Source of the DNA: Parapedobacter indicus
GTDB lineage: Bacteria; Bacteroidota; Bacteroidia; Sphingobacteriales; Sphingobacteriaceae
Direction: 5' to 3'
Length of the DNA: 64,000 nt
Assembly (NCBI RefSeq): GCF_900113765.1
Contig: NZ_FOQO01000005.1
Location: 186,001 to 250,000, forward strand
In this document: positions 18,105-26,610 of the stretch, one piece after another
Layout: the number at the start of each line of letters is the position of its first letter
How positions within the stretch are numbered: position 1 is the first letter of the stretch
Program-made: the position numbers and the translations under genes
Notes under the pieces: generated by a model
Told to the model about the DNA's origin: nothing
Database searches by the model: none
Seen by the model: only the letters and a program-made list of their open reading frames with translations

Positions 18105-18136
18105 CTTGCTTTAGTTTGGTTTTGTATTTATTTTTC
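18105..18136 (+). promoter_or_regulatory. Possible ddl promoter
   Basis: CTTG (18105-18108), a 20-base spacer and TATTTTTC (18129-18136) fit TTTG-N19-21-TAnnTTTG with one mismatch in each element. The ddl ATG follows 63 bases later. The whole 175-base divergent region is very AT-rich, so chance matches are likely. Confidence 0.3.
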
Positions 18137-18199
18137 GTTTGTTTGCAGTGTTGATCTTTGATAAACTAACTAATTTGATAAGCTGATAAAACGCCTTGT

Positions 18200-19210
18200 A
18201 TGCAGAAAAAAAGAATTGCATTGGTTACGGGAGGCCACACAGATGAATTTGCCATCTCCTTATTGAGCGCTGATTTCGTGATCGGCCAACTCGACGACAC
18301 AAAGTATGACGTGTATAAAATAGTCGTCTCCGAGGGCCGGTGGGTGTATATGGACGACACCCTTGCTGTACACCCCGTAAATCGTGCCGATTTTACCCTC
18401 CGGTTACGTCATGAGATCGTTCATTTTGACGTTGCTTTCATCATGCTTCATGGCATTCCGGGAGAGAACGGTTGCTTTCAGGCATACCTGGAGTTATTGG
18501 GTATCCCCTATACATCTTGTGATGCGGCAACATCCGCCATTACCATGAATAAAGCGTACACCAAAGCGGTAATCGCCGATATCGATAACCTGTTTGTGGC
18601 TAAATCTGTTCAAATAGACTCGTCGGAAAGGGACGTGGCAGAACAGTTGGTCACCGAGCGGCTTAGCTTGCCGTATTTTGTAAAACCCAACTGCGGCGGC
18701 AGCAGCATTGGTATGAGCAAAGTGAAGTCGCGGGACGAATTGCCAGCAGCATTAGACCGTGCATTCAGCACGAAAAATGCGGGTAGCCAGATTCTTGTGG
18801 AGGAGTTTGTGACAGGTAGGGAATTCTCCGTAGGGGTTTTTAAACGAGGCAATAAGACGGTTGTACTGCCCATTACCGAGGTGATGGTAGCCGATGGTTT
18901 TTTTGACTACGAAGCAAAGTATCTGTCGAAAATATCCCCAGATATGACACCTGCAATGTTGAGTCCTTTCCAGCGCAGCCTGGTGGAAGAGGTGGTGATT
19001 GCGGTATACAAGCGCTTGGCTTGTAAAGGCATGGTACGGGTTGATTTCTTCCTTGAAGATAAAACCGGAAAGTTCTATTTTATTGAAATTAACACCATTC
19101 CTGGCCAGACCGACCATAGTTTCATTCCAAAGCAAGTACGTGCCGCAGGCATGGATTTGTCGTTGTTTTACGAAGAATTGATCGAAGCAGCGGTGGTCAC
19201 GGAGCGCTAA
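18200..19210 (+). CDS. ddl: D-alanine--D-alanine ligase
   Basis: A 336-residue ATP-grasp enzyme. The N-terminal substrate-binding domain opens RIALVTGGHTDEFAISLLSA, the Bacteroidota form of the Ddl signature, and MLHGIPGENGCFQAYLELLGIPYTSC follows. The ATP-grasp core has FVKPNCGGSSIGMSKV, ILVEEFVTGREFSVGV and the metal-binding FYFIEINTIPGQTDHSFIP. It joins two D-alanines for peptidoglycan precursors in the cytoplasm. Length and motifs are complete. It is divergent from agaS and followed 36 bases later by an exported amidohydrolase, an unusual place for a cell-wall gene. Confidence 0.93.
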   Translation: MQKKRIALVTGGHTDEFAISLLSADFVIGQLDDTKYDVYKIVVSEGRWVYMDDTLAVHPVNRADFTLRLRHEIVHFDVAFIMLHGIPGENGCFQAYLELLGIPYTSCDAATSAITMNKAYTKAVIADIDNLFVAKSVQIDSSERDVAEQLVTERLSLPYFVKPNCGGSSIGMSKVKSRDELPAALDRAFSTKNAGSQILVEEFVTGREFSVGVFKRGNKTVVLPITEVMVADGFFDYEAKYLSKISPDMTPAMLSPFQRSLVEEVVIAVYKRLACKGMVRVDFFLEDKTGKFYFIEINTIPGQTDHSFIPKQVRAAGMDLSLFYEELIEAAVVTER

Positions 19211-19246
19211 TTTATTTAATAAGTAAAAACCAATACTAAAATCGTT

Positions 19247-20365
19247 ATGGAAAGTAAACACCTGCTGTTAGCATTTAGTGTCATGATGCTTGCCTGCACT
19301 TCTGACCGCCAAACGTCCGACGACGGAACATCCGGGCAGAACGAAAAGGCGACAAGCCTGTTGCTGAAAGATTTTAAGCCCCGATCCCTCCACAAAACCG
19401 CGGAAACACCCATCGAGCGAGCGGCTTTTCCCGTGATCGATATGCACTCGCATGCCTATCCGAGAACGCCTGAAGGCATTGATGAATGGGTAATGACAAT
19501 GGATAGGCTTGGCATCGCGAAGACCGTCCTGCTCACAGGCCAGACCGGCAAGGGATTTGATTCACTGGTGAATGTGTACTCCAAATATAGCGACCGGTTT
19601 ATCTTGTTTTGCGGATTCGATTATACGGGATACGATCAAGCCGACTTTGGCCCCGCGGCGATCAAAGAGCTTGAAAGGTGCGTAGCGATGGGAGCAAAGG
19701 GCGTGGGCGAGCTTGGCGACAAAGGCTGGGGCGAAATGTACTCCAAGCCGCAAAAGGCCTTGGGTATGCATCCGGATGATGCTCGGATGAAACCATTGCT
19801 GGATAAATGTGCCGAACTGAATTTGCCGGTGAGTATACATGTGGCAGATCCGATCTGGATGTACCAACCCATGGACTCGCTGAATGACGGATTAATGAAT
19901 GCGTTTAAATGGCGTCTTGACAATAAAGAAGCGATCTTGGATCATGCCGGCATGATGGAGGTACTGGCGAATGTGGTCGGGGAAAACCCGCGAGTCACTT
20001 TTATTGCGTGCCACTACGCTAATCTTTCCCATGATTTGGCATCGCTAGCCGTACTGCTTGATCGGTTTCCAAACCTTTACGTAGACAACGCCGCGCAGTA
20101 CGGAGAAACATCGGTCATACCCCGAACAACTGCAAAATTCTATAAAAGGTATGCAGACCGTATCGTGTACGGCACAGACATGGGGGTCGACGAAGAAATG
20201 TACAAGACCACCATCCGGATTCTCGAAACGGAAGATGAACACTTCTATGATCATAAAATTTCGACGTATCATTGGTCAATGAATGGCTACGGACTCGATA
20301 AAGGCGTATTGGAAAAAGTATACCGTTTGAATGCATTGAAGCTATTAGGTCTTGACCGTGACTGA
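19247..20365 (+). CDS. Exported amidohydrolase-2 family protein (probable lipoprotein)
   Basis: A 372-residue metal-dependent hydrolase with an N-terminal hydrophobic signal ending MLACTSD, where Cys17 is a likely lipidation site although the lipobox is not perfect. A 30-residue polar linker follows. The TIM-barrel motifs are VIDMHSHAYPR (H-x-H), VSIHVADP, FIACHYAN and VYGTDMGVD, a complete metal site. It is paralogous in architecture to the cytoplasmic amidohydrolase at 13872-14897, so the two flank the agaS operon in different compartments. Substrate is unknown. Confidence 0.82.
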   Translation: MESKHLLLAFSVMMLACTSDRQTSDDGTSGQNEKATSLLLKDFKPRSLHKTAETPIERAAFPVIDMHSHAYPRTPEGIDEWVMTMDRLGIAKTVLLTGQTGKGFDSLVNVYSKYSDRFILFCGFDYTGYDQADFGPAAIKELERCVAMGAKGVGELGDKGWGEMYSKPQKALGMHPDDARMKPLLDKCAELNLPVSIHVADPIWMYQPMDSLNDGLMNAFKWRLDNKEAILDHAGMMEVLANVVGENPRVTFIACHYANLSHDLASLAVLLDRFPNLYVDNAAQYGETSVIPRTTAKFYKRYADRIVYGTDMGVDEEMYKTTIRILETEDEHFYDHKISTYHWSMNGYGLDKGVLEKVYRLNALKLLGLDRD

Positions 20366-20417
20366 CCGAGCTCAATTGTGCAAGGTACGGGGTCACGTGT
20401 ACACGCATCCAAATTGA

Positions 20418-20455
20418 ATTGCAGCGTTAAAAATTTATCGTTAACTTTCGAAAGT
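20418..20455 (+). promoter_or_regulatory. Candidate promoter and auto-operator of the DeoR-type regulator
   Basis: ATTG (20418-20421), a 20-base spacer and TAACTTTC (20442-20449) approximate the Bacteroidota promoter. A perfect 12-base palindrome ACTTTCGAAAGT (20444-20455) overlaps the -7 element, which is where a self-repressing DeoR protein would act. DeoR-family operators elsewhere (E. coli AgaR) contain repeated CTTTC units. Another 10-base palindrome, CGTGTACACG, lies at 20396-20405. Confidence 0.45.
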
Positions 20456-20477
20456 ATTTGAAAATTGCAGTATCTTC

Positions 20478-21257
20478 ATGAGCATAAAAAATAAGAAATC
20501 AACGGTACAACGTAGGGTAATCATCCTTGAGAAGCTAGATCAGGACGGGCAAGTCGATGTCATTTCCCTTAGTAAGGAGCTTGGCGTAACCGAAGTGACC
20601 ATTCGGAACGACCTCGCGCGGCTAGAGCAAAAAAATATGCTGATCAGGGCGCGGGGTGGAGCAATTAAAGTGGACCGTGTGAGCGCAGATTTTACGCTAT
20701 CTGATAAGAACAGGCATCATTACGAGGAGAAATCCCGTATTGGGAAAGCGGCTGCCGAGCTTATTGAGGATGGAGACACGATTATCCTTGATTCGGGTAC
20801 CACGACATTGGAGATTACCAAAAACCTGCGTGTTGCTGGATTAACGGTCATTACGAATGCACTTAACGTCGTGAATCAACTGGCCGACCATGAACACGTG
20901 GCCGTTATTGTGCCCGGTGGGTTTTTAAGGAAAAATTCCCTGTCTTTAGTGGGTGCCGGAGCCGAAGATAGCCTTAAAAATTACTTTTGTGACAAGCTTT
21001 TCCTGGCAGTAGATGGGATCAGTGCCGACTTTGGGCTCTCCACGCCAAACGTCGAAGAAGCCCACCTCAACCGGATTATGATTGCCATTTCCAAAAAAGT
21101 AATCGTCGTAACCGATTCAAGCAAATTCAACAAGCGAAGCCTGGCTTTTATCGCCTCGATTTCTGAGATTGACGTCGTCGTCACGGATGAAGGTATTCCG
21201 ATGGAGGATCGGCGGAAACTGGAAAACGCCGGGATCGAAGTGGTTATCGCTTCTTAG
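20478..21257 (+). CDS. DeoR/GlpR-family transcriptional regulator
   Basis: A 259-residue regulator. The N-terminal winged helix-turn-helix reads VQRRVIILEKLDQDGQVDVISLSKELGVTEVTIRNDLARLE (about residues 9-50). The C-terminal DeoRC sugar-phosphate sensor has DGDTIILDSGTTTLEI (about 97-112), LTVITNALNVVNQL and KLFLAVDGIS. Such proteins usually repress sugar catabolic genes until a phosphorylated intermediate binds. Sitting between the agaS operon and the exported cassette, it is the natural AgaR-like controller of both. An intrinsic terminator follows at 21311-21355. Confidence 0.92.
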   Translation: MSIKNKKSTVQRRVIILEKLDQDGQVDVISLSKELGVTEVTIRNDLARLEQKNMLIRARGGAIKVDRVSADFTLSDKNRHHYEEKSRIGKAAAELIEDGDTIILDSGTTTLEITKNLRVAGLTVITNALNVVNQLADHEHVAVIVPGGFLRKNSLSLVGAGAEDSLKNYFCDKLFLAVDGISADFGLSTPNVEEAHLNRIMIAISKKVIVVTDSSKFNKRSLAFIASISEIDVVVTDEGIPMEDRRKLENAGIEVVIAS

Positions 21258-21310
21258 CGCCTCGTTTGCCCCGTTCCCTACGATCCTTTTACCTTCCTAT
21301 AGGAAACCGC

Positions 21311-21355
21311 AGCGGTTGATGAAATCGAAGCTCATCAACCGCTTATTCTTTCTTT
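21311..21355 (+). terminator. Rho-independent terminator after the DeoR gene
   Basis: AGCGGTTGATGA (21311-21322) pairs perfectly with TCATCAACCGCT (21332-21343) around a 9-base loop, and a T-rich run TATTCTTTCTTT follows. This separates the regulator from the next operon. Confidence 0.88.
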
Positions 21356-21407
21356 AGCTCCCCCTAATTAACACACTTATCCTTTCTTTTTTTTAATAAA
21401 TAAATGT

Positions 21408-21460
21408 TTTGAAAAATTTTTTTCTTACTTTTACTTTTGTTTTAGTGAGCTTTCGCAAAG
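21408..21460 (+). promoter_or_regulatory. Strong promoter with possible operator for the exported cassette
   Basis: TTTG (21408-21411), a 20-base spacer and TACTTTTG (21432-21439) match the Bacteroidota consensus at every fixed position. CTTTCGCAAAG (21450-21460) lies just past the expected start of transcription. It resembles the CTTTCGAAAG palindrome at the DeoR gene, so it may be an operator. Confidence 0.7.
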
Positions 21461-21470
21461 TTACTGAATT

Positions 21471-22466
21471 ATGAAAAAGAGGTTAGGCCGCTTAAGATCG
21501 TGTACTGTGCTGTTGCTGGTCATCAGCTATATGGGTGTGCCAACGGGTTGTACACGGACCAACGACGATCGGGGGGATGTGATAGCCGACTCGCTGCTCG
21601 CCGACCAATATCCGAATGATACAGGCATCGAAACCGACCCCCATGTGCTCTTTGCGGAACTATTCAAAGGCGACTTGGCGGATGTACTTACCCGTTATAC
21701 CGATGTCAAAAACGCAACGGATATGTCTTTAGAAGCGGATGCGCCTGAGGGGAGTCTTATCGGTAAGTCTATCCGCATCACCAACAACGGGGGCACAACA
21801 GACGGGGGCCATCTGTATAAGCGGTTCGCTCCAGGTTTTGACGGCACCGTTTTTCTCCGCTATTATGTAAAGTACCCACAAGCTTCTCGAAACAACTTCC
21901 ACCACGTCAGTGTCCGCATCGGTGGTTACGATCCGCCGTCTGATTGGCCGTATGGAACCGCAGGCGTATGTGATCTTCCCACTCGGTTCAACGTGTCGTA
22001 CGAACCAATTACCGGGCAAGCGGGTGAAATGGAAACGTATATTTATTGGCCCGAGATGCGGGCGTCAAACGCAGCGGGCGACCAATGCTATGGCAATTAC
22101 CTGATCAACAATGCCGGCAGGAAATCCGTCGACTATGACCGGTGGATCTGTGTGGAACTCATGGTCAAGTTGAATACGCCCGGCAAACACGACGGCGAAC
22201 TACAGGTCTGGCACGATGGGCAGGAAATGGGCCATTGGAAACCGGGTAGCCCAACAGGTAGTTGGAACCGTGACCGATTTACCCACGCTACCGGCGGAGA
22301 CCCGTTCGACGGATTTATGTGGCGTGATGCCGCCCGTTCCAGCCTTAACGTGAACAACGTGAAGTTTGAATTTTATGACACGAAAAGTCCGATAGGGCAT
22401 CATAACTATGTACAATACAGTCATTTGGTCATTGCTGCCAAACGCATTGGCCCGATTAAGCACTAA
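21471..22466 (+). CDS. Exported beta-sandwich-like protein, possible polysaccharide lyase or binding protein
   Basis: A 331-residue protein with a basic, hydrophobic signal and a possible lipidated Cys27 in a poor lipobox. The mature part is rich in aromatic residues and alternating strands (LYKRFAPGFDGTVFLRYYVKY, METYIYWPEMR, DRWICVELMVKLN, ELQVWHDGQEMGHW), as in concanavalin-A-like jelly rolls. The WICVELMVKLNTPG..DGELQVWHDGQ block resembles the ligand-binding strands of family 14-like alginate/heparin lyase folds, but I cannot assign a family. It is the first gene of the cassette with the Gfo/Idh oxidoreductase, DUF1080 protein and M20 hydrolase, 13 bases before the next ATG, and so probably acts on the same glycan outside the cell. 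Confidence 0.65.
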   Translation: MKKRLGRLRSCTVLLLVISYMGVPTGCTRTNDDRGDVIADSLLADQYPNDTGIETDPHVLFAELFKGDLADVLTRYTDVKNATDMSLEADAPEGSLIGKSIRITNNGGTTDGGHLYKRFAPGFDGTVFLRYYVKYPQASRNNFHHVSVRIGGYDPPSDWPYGTAGVCDLPTRFNVSYEPITGQAGEMETYIYWPEMRASNAAGDQCYGNYLINNAGRKSVDYDRWICVELMVKLNTPGKHDGELQVWHDGQEMGHWKPGSPTGSWNRDRFTHATGGDPFDGFMWRDAARSSLNVNNVKFEFYDTKSPIGHHNYVQYSHLVIAAKRIGPIKH

Positions 22467-22479
22467 CAAATAAGTTTCG

Positions 22480-23790
22480 ATGAATACTGACAACTTCTCC
22501 TCATCCCGAAGGACATTCTTAAAAAATTCCGCCGCCCTGGCAGGCGCAACCTTGTTGGGCACCCCCGCGGTACGGGCCAGCGCCCATCTGACGGGTAGCG
22601 ACATCCTCAAAATCGCACTTGTCGGGTGTGGCAGTCGCGGTGCGGGTGCTATAGTCAATGCATTACGGGCCGACAAGCGCGTCCAGTTAGTGGCTATGGC
22701 CGACGCTTTCGCCGATCAGCTAGCGACGACCCACAGCACGCTACTTAAAATTACAGACATTAAGGATGCCGTACGGGTACCGGAAAGCCACATGTTTGTT
22801 GGCTTTGACGGGTACAAGGAAGCGATCGCTTTGGCAGATGTGGTGATTTTAGCGACTCCCCCTGCCTTCCGTCCATTGCATTTCGACGCCGTGGTAGCGG
22901 CGGGGAAGCATACGTTTATGGAGAAACCGCTTGCCTCAGATGCCCCGGGCATCCGGCAGGTGTTAGCCACCGGGGAGGCAGCCAGCCGGAAAAACCTAAA
23001 GGTATCCGTAGGGTTGCAAAACCGATACGACCCCGCATTCATTGAGCTGAAAGAGCGATTGCAGGACGGGCAAATCGGCGAAATTGTTTCAGCAACCGAC
23101 TATTATTTAATCGGTCCGGTACGGCATGTGGACCGTCTACCCGGACAAACCGAGATGGAATACCAGATGCGTAACTGGCGGTATTTCAATTGGCTTTGGG
23201 CGGGGTCGCCGGCTGCATTGCAGATCCATAACACCGATATCGTCAATTGGGTAAAAGAAAGTTACCCCGTAAGGGCCCAAGGAATGGGTGGGCGCAGTGG
23301 CTCCTATGCGCCGGGGTACGGCGACATCTTTGATAATTTTTTCATCGAATACGAATACGCTGACGGTACGAAGCTGAACAGTCAGATCCGCAGCATTGCC
23401 GGCACATGGAACCGCGGTGGCGCTACGTTTATCGGTACCGAAGGACGAGCGGATGCGGCTGCTAAGACCATAAGCGACTTAGGGGGAAACGGACGGTGGC
23501 GCAGTGAAAGTCGCGCGAATTCCTACCAACTGCAACACGACCAGTTTTTTGCAGCTATTCGGGAAGACACCCCCATGAACGACACGGAATGGGCCGCGAT
23601 GAGCACGATGACGACCATTTTAGGTCGGATGGCAGCACATTCGGGAATGCTGATCGAGTGGGAAGACGCCCTTAACTCGGAACTGTCCATCCTTCCGGAA
23701 ACATTCGCGTGGGATGCTGCTCCACCCACCCTGCCGGATAACGAAGGTCGCTACCCGATTCCGATCCCCGGTCAATCCCCTACTTTATGA
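22480..23790 (+). CDS. Tat-exported Gfo/Idh/MocA-family oxidoreductase
   Basis: A 436-residue NAD(P)-dependent oxidoreductase. The N-terminus SSSRRTFLKNSAALAGATLL (7-26) is a textbook twin-arginine signal, so it is exported folded with its cofactor. The Rossmann loop VGCGSRGAG (48-56) and the HTFMEKPLA motif with the EKP catalytic lysine (148-150) are intact. Family members oxidise a sugar hydroxyl, often at C3, and some glycosidases use the same chemistry. The stop overlaps the next gene's ATG (ATGA at 23787-23790), tying it to the DUF1080 protein. Confidence 0.88.
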   Translation: MNTDNFSSSRRTFLKNSAALAGATLLGTPAVRASAHLTGSDILKIALVGCGSRGAGAIVNALRADKRVQLVAMADAFADQLATTHSTLLKITDIKDAVRVPESHMFVGFDGYKEAIALADVVILATPPAFRPLHFDAVVAAGKHTFMEKPLASDAPGIRQVLATGEAASRKNLKVSVGLQNRYDPAFIELKERLQDGQIGEIVSATDYYLIGPVRHVDRLPGQTEMEYQMRNWRYFNWLWAGSPAALQIHNTDIVNWVKESYPVRAQGMGGRSGSYAPGYGDIFDNFFIEYEYADGTKLNSQIRSIAGTWNRGGATFIGTEGRADAAAKTISDLGGNGRWRSESRANSYQLQHDQFFAAIREDTPMNDTEWAAMSTMTTILGRMAAHSGMLIEWEDALNSELSILPETFAWDAAPPTLPDNEGRYPIPIPGQSPTL

Positions 23791-25067
23791 AGACAACATT
23801 CATCTTATCGGTGGCCACCGCGTTGACGTCCGTGGCGTTCACCCCGGCGTTGGCCGGGCAATTGCGGACGAACACCAAATCCGAGGGGCTGTTCAACGGC
23901 CGTAACCTGGCGGGATGGACCAATGTCAATACCGCTAGAGACACTTGGGTCGTTAAAGAACATGCGTTATATTGCTCAGGATCTCCCACAGGTTATCTGC
24001 GAACTGACGAGATGTATGAGAACTACATTCTTGATTTTGAATGGTTTTCAGTAAACGGACGGGATCTTCCCGAACTATTTATCCATAGTGATGCCCTTCC
24101 CGCCGTGGGTAGTCCGTTTCCGCGTGGCATCAAAGGTCCGGCATTGGGTGCCGGGCTCGCTGCGACAGGTGGTGCATCGATCAAACCCCGCCGCTTTGCA
24201 GGCAACATTATTCTGGGTGGTTTGTGGAATAGCTACCGCTTGGAAAGCCTGGGTGGAACGATTGTGGTTTCAGTCAATGGAAAAGAAATTGCCCGTGGAA
24301 CAGCTGCGATGCCACGGAAGGGACACATCGCGTTTGCGGCTACCGGACCCACCATCGCCTATCGCAACATCAAGGTTGACCGCTTGCCTACCCATCATCC
24401 AACAGCCAACCAGGTTGCCGCAGCCGGTACTGGCTGGACTACCCTGTTTTCTGGGGAGCAACTGGACCACTGGGAGCTCAAACCTGGACATAGGGGACAT
24501 TGGGTGGCAAGGGATTGGCTGATCGATTATGACGGTAAAAGTGAGGAAAAGGACAAGTGCCTGTGGAGCAAAACCTCATTCATGGACTTTATGCTCATCG
24601 CTGACGTACGGTTTACGCGCGAACCGGAAACCATGCCAGCACCGGTCATCCTGCCTAGCGGTGAACCGGCGCTCAACGAAGATGGCTCTGCAAAGACCGT
24701 AGATTTGCCCTATTTCGGCGATACCGGCATTTACCTGCGGGGGCATTCGAAAAACCAGATCAACATCGGGAATCGGTACATCGGTTCCGGTGAAATCTAC
24801 GGATACCGGGTGGATAGGAATCTTCCGGCAGAGGTCCGCGCTGGCGTTACACCCACGGTAAAAGCCGATAAGCCAGTCGGGGAATGGAATCGGTTTATCA
24901 TCACCATGGTCGGTGATCGCATAACCGTGGAATTGAATGGCCAAGTGGTGATTGACCAGGCCGTACTCCCTGGCATTGCGCCCGCGGGCCCCATTGCACT
25001 TCAAGATGATCATTGGAATGACAACCGCTTTCAATTCGCTAACGTATTCATCAAGCCGTTAGATTGA
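23787..25067 (+). CDS. Exported double DUF1080 (3-keto-disaccharide hydrolase-like) protein
   Basis: A 426-residue protein with a signal peptide (about 1-23, ending ALAG) and two tandem DUF1080/PF06439 jelly-roll domains. The first starts GLFNGRNLAGW (34-44) and the second TLFSGEQLDHW (about 216-226). The second also has the family-typical DTGIYLRGHSKNQINIGN and VGEWNRFIITMVGDRITVELNG. Characterised DUF1080 proteins act on 3-keto-glycosides made by Gfo/Idh enzymes. The ATGA overlap with just such an oxidoreductase strongly suggests a two-step oxidise-and-cleave pair. The first domain is smaller and may be a binding module. Confidence 0.87.
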   Translation: MKTTFILSVATALTSVAFTPALAGQLRTNTKSEGLFNGRNLAGWTNVNTARDTWVVKEHALYCSGSPTGYLRTDEMYENYILDFEWFSVNGRDLPELFIHSDALPAVGSPFPRGIKGPALGAGLAATGGASIKPRRFAGNIILGGLWNSYRLESLGGTIVVSVNGKEIARGTAAMPRKGHIAFAATGPTIAYRNIKVDRLPTHHPTANQVAAAGTGWTTLFSGEQLDHWELKPGHRGHWVARDWLIDYDGKSEEKDKCLWSKTSFMDFMLIADVRFTREPETMPAPVILPSGEPALNEDGSAKTVDLPYFGDTGIYLRGHSKNQINIGNRYIGSGEIYGYRVDRNLPAEVRAGVTPTVKADKPVGEWNRFIITMVGDRITVELNGQVVIDQAVLPGIAPAGPIALQDDHWNDNRFQFANVFIKPLD

Positions 25068-25072
25068 GCATT

Positions 25073-26395
25073 ATGACACCTCACATCGACATATACTTCC
25101 GTTGCTTGGTTACGGCAATGATTTTTTGCCTGCCTGCAGCAGCCCAACCCCAATCCAGTGGAATTGCAGAAATCGTCCACGCGGAAACTCCGGAACTGAT
25201 TGCGTTATACCAGCAGCTGCATCAACACCCGGAGCTCTCGGAACAGGAAAAGGAGACCTCACGGGTGCTGGCCGATGAGCTTCGTGCGCTGGGTTTCGAC
25301 GTCACGGAGCGGGTAGGTGGATATGGCGTGGTAGGGATGATGAAAAATGGCGGCGGACCGGTTGTCTTGGTACGAACAGATATGGATGCGCTTCCCATTA
25401 CAGAGCTTACGGAGGTTCCTTACATCAGCAACGTGCCCGGTGTCATGCATGCTTGTGGGCACGACGTTCACATGACGGTATGGAAAGGGACCGCTTCGGT
25501 TGTTTCGAAGCTTCGGGACCAATGGCGTGGCACCGTCGTTTTTGTTGCACAGCCTGCCGAAGAGAATGGCGTCGGTGCCAAATCGATGCTTGCCGACGGA
25601 CTGTTTACGCGATTTCCAAGACCGGACTACGCACTCGCACTCCATGTCAGCTCGGTATTACCCGCGGGTACCGTGGGGTATCATGCGGGTATGTTTTTAG
25701 CGAGCATTGATAACCTAACGATCACCGTGAAGGGACGAGGGGGGCATGGGGCCGCCCCGCAACAGACCATTGATCCGATCGTGTTGACGTCAAAGATCGT
25801 GTTGTCGCTCCAATCGATCATCAGCCGGGAGATAGCGCCGACCGAACCGGCGGTAATCAGTGTGGGCTCCATTCACGGCGGCTCGCGCAGCAACATCATC
25901 CCCAGTGAAGTGGAGATTTCACTCACCGTCCGGACATTTGAAGACCATATTCGGGAGCATTTGCTACGCGCGATCAAACGGGTTGCTGATGGCGAGGCGC
26001 ATGCGGCGGGACTGACCCCGGAAGAATATCCACACATCAAGCACGAAGGCGAATCCTTCCCTTCCATGTACAACGACCCGAAGCTGACCGAACAAATGGC
26101 AGCTGTATTTCGCCAAACGCTAGGTGAACAACACGTCCGTGAACTTTCCCGGGAATTGGTGGGTGAGGATTTTGCGCGGTATGGCCGGGAGCAGCCGCCC
26201 ATACCCACGATGATTTATTCATTGGGTACCGTACACCCGGACCATGTGACCGCAGCAGCAGCCGGGCAAATGACATTGCCGCCGTTGCACGGGTCGTTGT
26301 ATGTTCCGGTGCCTGATCCAAGCATACCCACAGGCGTGAAAACCATGAGTGCGGCAGTCCTTTCGCTGCTGCAGCAAAAGCTAGAGGATCATTGA
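25073..26395 (+). CDS. Exported M20-family amidohydrolase
   Basis: A 440-residue peptidase-M20 / carboxypeptidase-Ss1-type amidohydrolase with an N-terminal signal (hydrophobic, ending PAAAQ). Metal-site motifs are VRTDMDALPI, HACGHDVHM, AQPAEENGVGAKSM and ALHV. The dimerisation (lid) domain contains the GRGGHGAAPQQTIDP signature. Family members hydrolyse N-acyl amino acids or other amides. A TTG at 25064 is in frame, but the ATG at 25073, six bases after the DUF1080 stop, gives a better signal peptide. In this operon it may remove an N-acyl group from a released amino sugar; that is inference. Confidence 0.87.
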   Translation: MTPHIDIYFRCLVTAMIFCLPAAAQPQSSGIAEIVHAETPELIALYQQLHQHPELSEQEKETSRVLADELRALGFDVTERVGGYGVVGMMKNGGGPVVLVRTDMDALPITELTEVPYISNVPGVMHACGHDVHMTVWKGTASVVSKLRDQWRGTVVFVAQPAEENGVGAKSMLADGLFTRFPRPDYALALHVSSVLPAGTVGYHAGMFLASIDNLTITVKGRGGHGAAPQQTIDPIVLTSKIVLSLQSIISREIAPTEPAVISVGSIHGGSRSNIIPSEVEISLTVRTFEDHIREHLLRAIKRVADGEAHAAGLTPEEYPHIKHEGESFPSMYNDPKLTEQMAAVFRQTLGEQHVRELSRELVGEDFARYGREQPPIPTMIYSLGTVHPDHVTAAAAGQMTLPPLHGSLYVPVPDPSIPTGVKTMSAAVLSLLQQKLEDH

Positions 26396-26610
26396 TAAAG
26401 GGGGAAACAACGTAGAAACAAAAAAGATAAAAAGAAAGCTGCCCTGTCAGCGGCTGGCACAAAAGCCGATGAAAATGCAGGTTCCATTAGGCCATTAAGA
26501 ACAAACTGCGAAGCATTCACTGATGCAACTAACCGCCGAAGGCAGCTTGAATGCCGATGAAATAGATCATCCATGAAAAAAACAGACAATAGATCAATAA
26601 TTATTTTCTA

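Noticed and set aside
22480-23790. Second GH109 enzyme
   Set aside because: It keeps the EKP motif of ordinary Gfo/Idh oxidoreductases and lacks the YPTHGLGP segment seen in the GH109-type protein at 26611.
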